Below, piece after piece: positions 1 to 6,207 of a stretch of 9,501 nt of DNA; positions within the stretch are counted from its first letter, which is position 1; every line of letters starts with the position of its first letter. The DNA lies in contig JBDHTO010000048.1 of the NCBI GenBank assembly GCA_039808665.1, positions 1 through 9,501 of the forward strand, written 5' to 3'. Under the pieces are notes generated by a model. The model did not search any database. It had not been told where the DNA came from and worked only from the letters and a program-made list of their open reading frames with translations. This stretch comes from JBDHTO01 sp039808665. GTDB taxonomy: Bacteria > Pseudomonadota > Alphaproteobacteria > Paracaedibacterales > JAKBAR01. Made by a program: the position numbers and the translations under genes.

Positions 1-102
1 CTGAGGATGATCTATGAAAACAAAGACCTTGCCCCCCTTGGAAAGCTCTCAGAGGTCATAAAAAACGTTCATATCAAAGAACTCTTACCCTCCGCGCACT
101 AA
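1..102 (+). CDS. C-terminal fragment of an unrecognised protein
   Basis: Frame 1 is open from the first base and stops at TAA 100-102, giving 33 residues that end KELLPSAH. No motif is visible and I do not recognise the family. The reading is supported only by the open frame, the ordinary residue mix (charged and aliphatic, helix-like) and the fact that the next gene ends 12 bases later on the opposite strand, so nothing else claims this stretch. The 12-base gap between the convergent stops contains a T-run (about 105-111) but no convincing hairpin. Most of the gene lies outside the window, so its function cannot be judged. Confidence 0.5.
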   Translation: MRMIYENKDLAPLGKLSEVIKNVHIKELLPSAH

Positions 103-114
103 ACTTTTTTTAGC

Positions 115-822
115 CTAGGCACGTAAAAGAGTTGGAAAATCCGCAGAAGTTCCTTCTTCGATCACCTTTTCGAAACGAAAACGATACCCATGGAAATCCA
201 GAAACAATACACCCTCATGCTGTTCAAGTTGAAGGGCACGCCATTTTGTATCCAAAAGATCCTTTGAGTCATTGAGTGTGACGCGTCCCGCCTCATAAAA
301 ATCCTTACGTGTAAATGTCTTATCTCCCCACACAGCACCACAGGGTTTTAGAGATGCCCGATCCTCAAAAACGGTTTTAAAAAATCGCTCCATTAAGAGA
401 AAGGTTTCATCCAAGGCTCGGTTTAAATACACCATCCAGGGCGATCCGGGAGGTACAGGAAACGAACTTTCGAAAACGATTGTACCACGATCAACCTCTG
501 CCGTCATTTCATGCACAACCGCACCAAAAGTTTCCGCACCGTGGAGGGCCGCAAAATGATGAGGGTGGAGCCCTGGATAGGAAGGTGAAGCTGGGTGAAA
601 ATTATACGCCGCACCAAATTTTTTCAATGCTTCCTCATCAACAATCACACCATTTCCAAAGGAAATTAAAATGGACGTGTCTGTAACCTGCACTAAGATC
701 TCTTGAAGCTCTTGTTTTTGAAAGACAAAGTTATAACGTATTCCCTCACAATAACGTTGAAGTATGCTATAAATCGCAGGTTTCAAGGGTTCAAGCGTTA
801 AAATAACGATATGATCAAACAT
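115..822 (-). CDS. Formyltransferase-family protein, substrate unknown
   Basis: This is a 235-residue protein with the formyltransferase N-terminal fold used by GART (purN), Fmt and sugar N-formyltransferases, which transfer formyl from 10-formyl-tetrahydrofolate to an amine. The catalytic triad appears intact: N74 and H76 in the stretch AAYNFHPASPSYPG, and D111 in MTAEVDRGTIV. The His-Asp gap of 35 is close to the 36 of GART (N106/H108/D144). The usual SLLP after the histidine is replaced by ASPSYPG. The C-terminal part (about 165-235) is short and lacks a full Fmt tRNA-binding domain, so a small amino-sugar or nucleotide substrate is more likely than Met-tRNA; this is inference. I chose ATG 820-822 because MFDHIVIL begins like the family. 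The longer frame to 888 starts inside the terminator hairpin at 878-904; an ATG at 867 is possible. That terminator implies a separate promoter. Confidence 0.72.
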   Translation of the reverse strand: MFDHIVILTLEPLKPAIYSILQRYCEGIRYNFVFQKQELQEILVQVTDTSILISFGNGVIVDEEALKKFGAAYNFHPASPSYPGLHPHHFAALHGAETFGAVVHEMTAEVDRGTIVFESSFPVPPGSPWMVYLNRALDETFLLMERFFKTVFEDRASLKPCGAVWGDKTFTRKDFYEAGRVTLNDSKDLLDTKWRALQLEQHEGVLFLDFHGYRFRFEKVIEEGTSADFPTLLRA

Positions 823-877
823 GAAAGAGACCGACAGAAAAAATCCTTTCTCTAGCTTAGCAGTCATCACAAAAAAT

Positions 878-904
878 AAAAGCCCCACATAAGGCGGGGC
901 TTTT
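878..904 (-). terminator. Rho-independent terminator of the 2OG oxygenase gene
   Basis: Nine-base arms AAAAGCCCC (878-886) and GGGGCTTTT (896-904) flank a 9-base loop. On the minus strand the stem is followed by a T-rich run, the complement of the A-tract at 871-880, as expected for an intrinsic terminator. It lies 22 bases past the stop of the oxygenase gene at 926. It may also work on the plus strand, where T's follow as well, but no plus-strand gene reads into it. Confidence 0.85.
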
Positions 905-925
905 TATGATGAGGCTCAGGTATCT

Positions 926-1786
926 TTAAGCAGCATTTCTCTCACTTAACCCAATTTCCCTCATTCTTTGATCGAAGTAGGCCTTACGGGAAAGGTCGGG
1001 CGTCAGCATCACATCATCGTGAGCATGCAAGAAAAACGGCATGGAGTAGCGTGGTTTTTTCACATCCTCGCCCTCAGGGTTTACGACACGGTGGAGGGTT
1101 GACTTATAAAATCCTTGTGTCACAACCTCAAGCATATCGGCAACATTTACAGCGATTTCACCGGGGTCACAAGAAACCTTGTGCCATTCACCATTCAAAT
1201 CTTGAACCTCTAAACCGGGAGCTGTCGCCGCCAAAAGAAGTGTGATGAAGTTGATATCACCGTGAGCATGGGCTCTGATTTCACCTTCCTGCTCATCACC
1301 CTGCATAGGTGGATAGTGAAGCATTCTGACAAGACTGGTCTTTGATTTTTTCACCATCTCAGGAAGTGGTCTGTCGAAGGTTTTGCGAATCTCTTCTGGA
1401 ACCACATCCTCACACCATGCCAACAGTTTAGCCGCAAGGCTCTCCATGTCACGAAACAATGCAGACATTTCCTGAGGAGCGACAGGAGAGATCCCCTCAC
1501 TTGGGAAATAATGGTAAAATTCCTTGAGGTCTTTTGTATCATAGCCCTTTGCGTTTTCGCTTCTCATGGGAAAATATCCTGTATTATTCCCTGTCGCCAT
1601 AGGGTCAAAAAGGTGTGTAAATTTATCTTCACTCGCAAAAAAATCCTCAAACGCTTTATACACTCTTCCTACAAGCTCTAAGTCAATCGGATGATGTGTC
1701 AAAACAGCAAATCCTGTCTCTTTCAAAGACTTTACAAATTTCTCCGAAGCATCGGAGGCTGTGAGATTAACCTTTAAAACCTGCAT
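926..1786 (-). CDS. Isopenicillin N synthase-like 2-oxoglutarate/Fe(II) oxygenase
   Basis: This is a 286-residue, probably cytoplasmic enzyme of the IPNS/2OG-Fe(II) dioxygenase family, non-heme iron oxygenases that hydroxylate, desaturate or cyclise small molecules with 2-oxoglutarate and O2. The N-terminal DIOX_N-like part is about 1-120 (note TGFAVLTHHPID, 24-35). The double-stranded beta-helix core is about 150-255. The iron ligands are H175 and D177 (AHGDINFITLL) and H232 (STLHRVVNP). R246 and S248 in RYSMPFF form the RxS motif that binds the 2OG carboxylate. PGLEVQDLNGEW (190-201) is typical of the family. Length is close to normal, slightly short. AAGGAT lies about 8 bases upstream of the ATG, supporting this start. 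The gene appears monocistronic, ending in the hairpin at 878-904. The substrate cannot be deduced. Confidence 0.88.
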   Translation of the reverse strand: MQVLKVNLTASDASEKFVKSLKETGFAVLTHHPIDLELVGRVYKAFEDFFASEDKFTHLFDPMATGNNTGYFPMRSENAKGYDTKDLKEFYHYFPSEGISPVAPQEMSALFRDMESLAAKLLAWCEDVVPEEIRKTFDRPLPEMVKKSKTSLVRMLHYPPMQGDEQEGEIRAHAHGDINFITLLLAATAPGLEVQDLNGEWHKVSCDPGEIAVNVADMLEVVTQGFYKSTLHRVVNPEGEDVKKPRYSMPFFLHAHDDVMLTPDLSRKAYFDQRMREIGLSERNAA

Positions 1787-1808
1787 GATGGTATCCTTTT
1801 TGAAAAAT

Positions 1809-1821
1809 GCTGTATAACAGC
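1809..1821. promoter_or_regulatory. Short inverted repeat upstream of the oxygenase gene
   Basis: GCTGTATAACAGC has perfect 5-base arms (GCTGT/ACAGC) around a 3-base centre, 22 bases upstream of the oxygenase ATG. On the minus strand the centre contains TATACA, which resembles a -10 hexamer, although no good -35 box sits at standard spacing. It could be a small operator over a promoter or a chance palindrome. Confidence 0.25.
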
Positions 1822-1900
1822 GAGATGCTCACAATATAAAAAAATCTGGGCAGAAAGACCATAGACTGCGGAAAAAAATTAAGATCATCTCAAAGACATG

Positions 1901-1928
1901 TTGACGCATTTATAAAAATTTTTATTAA
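1901..1928 (+). promoter_or_regulatory. Candidate sigma70 promoter of the L,D-transpeptidase gene
   Basis: TTGACG (1901-1906, 5 of 6 matches to the -35 consensus) is followed after 16 bases by TATTAA (1923-1928, 4 of 6 to the -10). Transcription would begin near 1935, leaving a leader of about 55 bases before the GTG start at 1991. The assignment rests only on consensus matching in AT-rich DNA. Confidence 0.45.
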
Positions 1929-1990
1929 AAGAAAATTAAGACTTCTATGATGAAGTAGGACTTAGATAAGATCCTCTCAATCCTTGCACC

Positions 1991-3658
1991 GTGCGGTTTT
2001 TTCTTGTTTTTATTTTTTTAATTCTCTTGTTTGAGCGTGCTTATACTTCCCCACCTCAAGAGCACAAAGCTCTACCGTTTCATGACTATTATGCATCTTT
2101 GGTCAAAGAAAATGAGGGTAACCACCTTTGGTTTGAAAACAACGGTGATCTAAATACTTGCGGAAAAATGGCTTTTAAACTCCTTAAAAGTTCCATCAGT
2201 CATGGCATTTCTAGCAAATATTTTAAAAAGCACCTTCTCATAAAAAAAACAGCAAATGTCAAAGAGGCTGATCAATCCCTTACGGAATCCATGCTTTCCT
2301 TTATTCATGAAATGACGGGTGGAGAAAGACGCACCGCTTATGCAAAAAAACATCCCGTCCTTTCCTCTGCCATTCATCCACAAGCATTCCTTAAGGAAGG
2401 ATACTTCTCAAAGTCCCGCTGTCGTGCCCTCGATGATTTCTTGCCTACCCATCAGGCCTATCTTGATCTCAGGCATAGCTATATCAACTACAGAAAAATG
2501 CTGAAGAATAAATACAATAAAGCCGAACCGGAAGTTACGGCTATAAAACCCATGAAAAAGGGTGACAAAGGTGAACATGTTCAAGAAGTGAAAGCATACC
2601 TCACCTATTACGGTTACCTCAAAGAAAAGGATAAGAAAGAAAAAAGCGAAGACAAAGAAGAATCGAATTCGGATCATGTTTATGATGACGCACTTGTTGA
2701 GGGAATTAAAAAATTCCAAGAACAGCACAGTCTTGATATGGATGGCGTCGTAGGAGCACAAACACTTAAAATGCTCAAACTCACACTCAAGGAACGCATT
2801 CAAAAACTCCGCCTGAATTTAGAGCGTTGGCGCTATCTTTCCTACCCCCTTGAAAGTCGATTCCTTATCGTCAACATCCCAAGTTACCGTGTTGAGGGAT
2901 ATGAGAATCACAAAAAAACATTCGTAAGTAACGCCATTGTAGGGGGCGCGGGCACAAAAACTCCCCTTTTTAAGGCCCCTCTAGTCCAGGTTATCGTCAA
3001 CCCCTCATGGGGTGTTCCTACGAGTATCGCCGTAAGGCAAAAACTTTCAGGCCTTCAAGAGGATCCTGAACGATTCATCCATGCGGGATATACATTCACA
3101 GACACCACAACGGGAGAGGAAGTTGATCCCACAACGGTTGAATGGTCAAATTACTCCTCCGGGTATTTTCCCTTCCAACTTCGTCAAAGGCCCGGGCGCA
3201 ATAATGCCCTTGGGGTGATTAAATTTGACATACAGAATAAATTTAATATCTATCTTCACGACACCAATCAGCACAATCTTTTCAAAAAGAATAAACGTGC
3301 GCTGTCTTCTGGGTGCATTCGCCTTGAGTCACCTCTTGGTCTTGCCACGTGGCTTTTTGATGAGGAACCTTATACAGAGGTTGAGACATTCACAAAACTT
3401 GTCAACGCCCATACAACAAAACACATTAAGATCAAAGAGTCTGTTCCCGTTTACTTTGTTTATATCACTGCATGGGTTGACGAGGATGGCACAACACATT
3501 TCAGTGATGACCCTTACAAGGAAGATGAACGCGCCCTCAAGGAATTTGACAATTCTCTCACCACAGTCTCTCAAAAAACTGAGAAAAAAGATGACAAAGA
3601 CAAAGACTCAGATAACGATGAAGAGGCAGACGATGACGATGAAACCGTTCAGGCTTAA
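1991..3658 (+). CDS. YcbB-type L,D-transpeptidase with acidic C-terminal tail
   Basis: This 555-residue periplasmic enzyme forms 3-3 peptidoglycan crosslinks. Residues 1-20 form a signal peptide (hydrophobic 3-14). Residues 30-170 match the YcbB N-terminal scaffold in style, including an SISHGISSKYF stretch. Residues 187-263 are a peptidoglycan-binding domain (KKGDKGEHVQEVKAYL and DMDGVVGAQTLKML), interrupted by a charged Lys/Glu/Asp insert at about 211-228. Residues 288-455 are the YkuD catalytic domain with YLHDTN (H423) and SSGCIRL, where C442 is the predicted nucleophile. VPVYFVYITAWVDEDG (485-500) is typical of the YcbB C-terminus. Residues 530-555 are a Lys/Asp/Glu-rich, finally acidic tail that is not part of the enzyme fold. 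The start is GTG 1991: the frame is closed upstream by TAA at 1967 and the signal peptide begins at once. The Shine-Dalgarno is weak. Confidence 0.92.
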   Translation: MRFFLVFIFLILLFERAYTSPPQEHKALPFHDYYASLVKENEGNHLWFENNGDLNTCGKMAFKLLKSSISHGISSKYFKKHLLIKKTANVKEADQSLTESMLSFIHEMTGGERRTAYAKKHPVLSSAIHPQAFLKEGYFSKSRCRALDDFLPTHQAYLDLRHSYINYRKMLKNKYNKAEPEVTAIKPMKKGDKGEHVQEVKAYLTYYGYLKEKDKKEKSEDKEESNSDHVYDDALVEGIKKFQEQHSLDMDGVVGAQTLKMLKLTLKERIQKLRLNLERWRYLSYPLESRFLIVNIPSYRVEGYENHKKTFVSNAIVGGAGTKTPLFKAPLVQVIVNPSWGVPTSIAVRQKLSGLQEDPERFIHAGYTFTDTTTGEEVDPTTVEWSNYSSGYFPFQLRQRPGRNNALGVIKFDIQNKFNIYLHDTNQHNLFKKNKRALSSGCIRLESPLGLATWLFDEEPYTEVETFTKLVNAHTTKHIKIKESVPVYFVYITAWVDEDGTTHFSDDPYKEDERALKEFDNSLTTVSQKTEKKDDKDKDSDNDEEADDDDETVQA

Positions 3659-3660
3659 TC

Positions 3661-4125
3661 TCAAAAGAAATGCCTAAATTCCTCAAATATTGATTTATAG
3701 AGCTCCCTTTTAAAGGGGACAATCAGTTGAATGGCTTCTTCCGGCGAAACCCACTTAAATGCATGGAATTCCGGATGATTTGTCTGAAGGTTAATCTCAG
3801 TTTCGTCTCCGTCAAACCGCATTAAAAACCATTTTTGCCGCTGACCCTTAAATTTCCCATCCCACAATTTACCCTGAAGGTGTTCCGGCAAGTCATAGGC
3901 GTACCAATCCTTGCTTTCCGATAAAATGACAGCATTTCTTGTACCAACCTCCTCTTCAAGCTCTCTCAGAGCTGTTTCTTCAGGCTGTTCTCCAGGATCA
4001 ATCCCCCCCTGTGGCATTTGCCATGCATTTTCAAACTCCTTTGCCAAAAAAGTATCCAATCGTGCTCCAACAAAAACTTTTTTCTCTGCATTGACAAGGA
4101 CAATTCCCACACACGGACGATACAT
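3661..4125 (-). CDS. rppH: RNA pyrophosphohydrolase RppH (Nudix)
   Basis: This 154-residue cytoplasmic Nudix hydrolase belongs to the RppH/NudH type, which removes pyrophosphate from mRNA 5' triphosphate ends and so opens transcripts to RNase E decay. The Nudix box spans residues 40-62 and fits GX5EX7REUXEEXGU, with G40, E46, R54, E55, E58, E59 and G61. The N-terminus YRPCVGIVLVN, the run AWQMPQGGID and GQRQKWFLMRF (94-104) are characteristic of RppH rather than of other Nudix enzymes. Length is normal. It is the last gene of the gpmI operon, 3 bases after the yibQ-like gene, with AAGGA about 10 bases before the ATG. Its stop lies 2 bases from the stop of the convergent transpeptidase gene and no terminator is visible between them. 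Confidence 0.93.
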   Translation of the reverse strand: MYRPCVGIVLVNAEKKVFVGARLDTFLAKEFENAWQMPQGGIDPGEQPEETALRELEEEVGTRNAVILSESKDWYAYDLPEHLQGKLWDGKFKGQRQKWFLMRFDGDETEINLQTNHPEFHAFKWVSPEEAIQLIVPFKRELYKSIFEEFRHFF

Positions 4126-4128
4126 AGC

Positions 4129-5016
4129 TTATGAATCCTTCTTTTTTGGAAGTGAAAGGGGTGCAAACTTAATATCGGGATGTTTCTCGATTTGCTCAAT
4201 AAGATAAGGTACAAGGGTCGCATCTATCATCAAAATACCCTTTTGCGCCAAACAATCCACTTTATCCATAGCAATATTCTCAGCTGTAATTTGCCCATCG
4301 ACCTTAATAATCGGCACGTTAACTCTGGAGGCCTGCATATCAAGGGGGCTTTCCATAAAAAGACGCGCATCTACAATCATTTTTTGCTGATCTTGAAGTG
4401 TGATGAGAAAATTCTCAAGCTTGATCTTATTCTGCTCAGGCTCATCCACAGGCATCAAAAGCACCGCATCAAAATACGTCAAAATATCCATGTCTTCCAA
4501 AGATTTTTCTGAGTGCAGTTGAATGACCATTTGATGTCCCGAGGTTTTCGCTGGCAAAGACCATTGGTTAAGCATTTTTCCGTAAGGACTAAAAGATAAA
4601 ACAACTTCTTGAGGAAGCTCTCTAATCGCACGCCCTGTGTGTTTTTCATTCAACCCAAGATCCGTCACGATCAGGGTTAAAAACTGGCGCGCGGGATCAG
4701 CACATATCTGCTTCGCCGTGACAAGTTCTGCATGAGGGTGAAGACTTTCTGAACTATCAAGTTTTTCCTCTTCAGAAACATCCTTTTTACCTTCTTGGTT
4801 TTTATTTTCCTCTGTCGGTTTAGTTTCTTCTTTTTTTATCTCTTCTTTTTGATGGCTTTTTTGATGGACCCCTGGATTTTCTTGTTCAAGTTTGTGCTTA
4901 AAAAAGAAATACCCCCCCAGTCCACCAAGAAGGATAAACAAAGTTATAACCCCGCCAAGAATCACTGTCTTTGATCGTAATTTCTCACGAAGAGATGAAA
5001 GATCGGGTATCTGCAT
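4129..5016 (-). CDS. Divergent polysaccharide deacetylase (YibQ/DUF610-like), membrane anchored
   Basis: This 295-residue protein has one N-terminal transmembrane segment (about 18-40), a Lys/Glu-rich linker (41-95) and a periplasmic domain (about 100-290). The domain resembles the divergent polysaccharide deacetylase family in LTLIVTDLGLN (113-123), TGRAIRELPQEVVLSFSPYG (127-146) and GHQMVIQLH (160-168). In the family the last stretch is usually followed by a PMEP motif; here it reads HSEKSLED, and the DPGP-type segment is also not evident, so this copy is divergent. The biochemical role of the family is uncertain; YibQ-type genes commonly sit beside envC and ctpA, pointing to cell-envelope or division work. 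It lies between ctpA (3-base gap) and rppH (3-base gap), so cotranscription is very likely. Confidence 0.78.
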   Translation of the reverse strand: MQIPDLSSLREKLRSKTVILGGVITLFILLGGLGGYFFFKHKLEQENPGVHQKSHQKEEIKKEETKPTEENKNQEGKKDVSEEEKLDSSESLHPHAELVTAKQICADPARQFLTLIVTDLGLNEKHTGRAIRELPQEVVLSFSPYGKMLNQWSLPAKTSGHQMVIQLHSEKSLEDMDILTYFDAVLLMPVDEPEQNKIKLENFLITLQDQQKMIVDARLFMESPLDMQASRVNVPIIKVDGQITAENIAMDKVDCLAQKGILMIDATLVPYLIEQIEKHPDIKFAPLSLPKKKDS

Positions 5017-5019
5017 AGG

Positions 5020-6207
5020 TCACCAATTTTGAAGGACAGACAAACCTTTGAGAAGATCCACCGCACGTTCTTTTTGAAGATCTCTCACCTGTTCCGCAGG
5101 TTTATGATCACCGAGTGGTTGATCTACAACTATATCGGGCTCTAATCCTACGTTGTTAATTGTATGTCCTTTAGGGGTTTTGAAATAGGCAATAGTAAGG
5201 GATACAGCACCCTTTTTCCCCATATTAAAAACACGCTGAACAGACCCCTTCCCATAAGATTTTTGCCCAAGTAAAATAGCGCGTTTGTGATCACGAAGTG
5301 CTCCTGAAAGAACTTCTGATGCAGATGCAGAGCCATGATCAATCAACACAACAACGGGGAGCCCCTTAAAAATATCTGTGCCTTGGCTTTCATAGGATTT
5401 TTCAAGACTTTTATCACGGCTTTCCACATTCACGATCACCCCTTTTTGAAGGAATAAGCTCGTAACCTCCAATGCTTGATCAAGTGCTCCTCCCGGATTT
5501 CCTCGAAGGTCTAAAATAACCCCCTTTAGAGTGGCCGTTTTTCCCTCTTCTTCTGCAAGTTTACGTTTCACAGCATCATAAGCCTGAAGCAGACTCACAG
5601 AGCTTTGGTTATTAAAGATACCTAGTCTGAAATAGGCGATTTTGTGAATAAGTTCAAATTTCACGGGCCTATCTTTAATAATCTCACGACTAATATTCAC
5701 CTCTTTGACATCATGACCACTTCTCACATAACCAATTTTAATTGTTGATCCAGGTTTACCGTGAACTTCTTGAAGGATCTGCATGGGGGTCATCTGAGGA
5801 ACCTTCTTGCCATTAACAGTAACAATGAGGTCTCCAGAACGCATCCCCACTTTATGGGCTGGACCATCTTCGAGGGGCGAAATCACTTCAAGACCTTCTG
5901 GGCGAAAGCGCATTTCAATACCAATGCCACCAAACTCCCCCTTGAGCATTTCTAGAAAAGTTTTGTAATCCCTCTCCGTATAATACATGGAAAAGGGATC
6001 CAGCGTTTGAAGCGCGCCGTTAATCGTCCCTTGGACAAGTTTTTCTGTATCCACATCTTGGGCGTAGTGATCTTTTGCAAGTTCAATGATCGTTTGTAAA
6101 AGACCATCTTTCCCCACAAGTTCCTCAACTGTCGGCACATCGGAATCACGACAACCAGAAAGAGTAAGAACAAACGTAAAGAAACAAAGGCTTAAGAGAT
6201 GAGACAT
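5020..6207 (-). CDS. ctpA: Carboxyl-terminal processing protease CtpA (S41), predicted lipoprotein
   Basis: This 395-residue serine protease of family S41A works outside the inner membrane; relatives trim or degrade envelope proteins, including peptidoglycan hydrolases. The N-terminus is a lipoprotein-type signal with lipobox LSGC, making C19 the predicted lipidated residue. The CtpA N-terminal helical part is about 27-85, the PDZ domain about 86-170 (FGGIGIEMR at 92-100; GMRSGDLIVTVNGKKV at 121-136) and the protease core about 180-360. The catalytic dyad is predicted as S295 in HGSASASEVLSGAL and K320 in SYGKGSVQ, with Q324 following; the 25- and 4-residue spacings match S309/K334/Q338 of B. 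subtilis CtpB. RGNPGGALDQA (235-245) is a family hallmark. Its start overlaps the 3' end of gpmI by 16 bases, suggesting translational coupling. Confidence 0.94.
   Translation of the reverse strand: MSHLLSLCFFTFVLTLSGCRDSDVPTVEELVGKDGLLQTIIELAKDHYAQDVDTEKLVQGTINGALQTLDPFSMYYTERDYKTFLEMLKGEFGGIGIEMRFRPEGLEVISPLEDGPAHKVGMRSGDLIVTVNGKKVPQMTPMQILQEVHGKPGSTIKIGYVRSGHDVKEVNISREIIKDRPVKFELIHKIAYFRLGIFNNQSSVSLLQAYDAVKRKLAEEEGKTATLKGVILDLRGNPGGALDQALEVTSLFLQKGVIVNVESRDKSLEKSYESQGTDIFKGLPVVVLIDHGSASASEVLSGALRDHKRAILLGQKSYGKGSVQRVFNMGKKGAVSLTIAYFKTPKGHTINNVGLEPDIVVDQPLGDHKPAEQVRDLQKERAVDLLKGLSVLQNW

Larger units (their letters stand above)
1787..1990. other. Divergent intergenic region with regulatory sequence
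   Basis: These 204 AT-rich bases separate the divergently transcribed oxygenase and L,D-transpeptidase genes. I see a plus-strand promoter candidate at 1901-1928, an inverted repeat at 1809-1821, and the oxygenase ribosome binding site (complement of about 1792-1798). I see no convincing short ORF, tRNA or riboswitch fold. Confidence 0.6.

Noticed and set aside
104..120. Terminator between the first two convergent genes
   Set aside because: There is a T-run and the short palindrome GCCTAGGC (113-120), but the palindrome follows the T-run rather than preceding it and lacks a loop.
2408..2803. Minus-strand ORF of 131 codons opposite the transpeptidase gene
   Set aside because: It is the antisense of the charged insert and peptidoglycan-binding domain; its Phe-rich sequence is explained by AAA/GAA codons on the plus strand.
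3225..3677. Plus-strand ORF of 150 codons overlapping the end of the transpeptidase gene
   Set aside because: It lies in another frame of the YkuD domain, whose catalytic motifs are intact; the alternative product is low in complexity and lacks a family signature.
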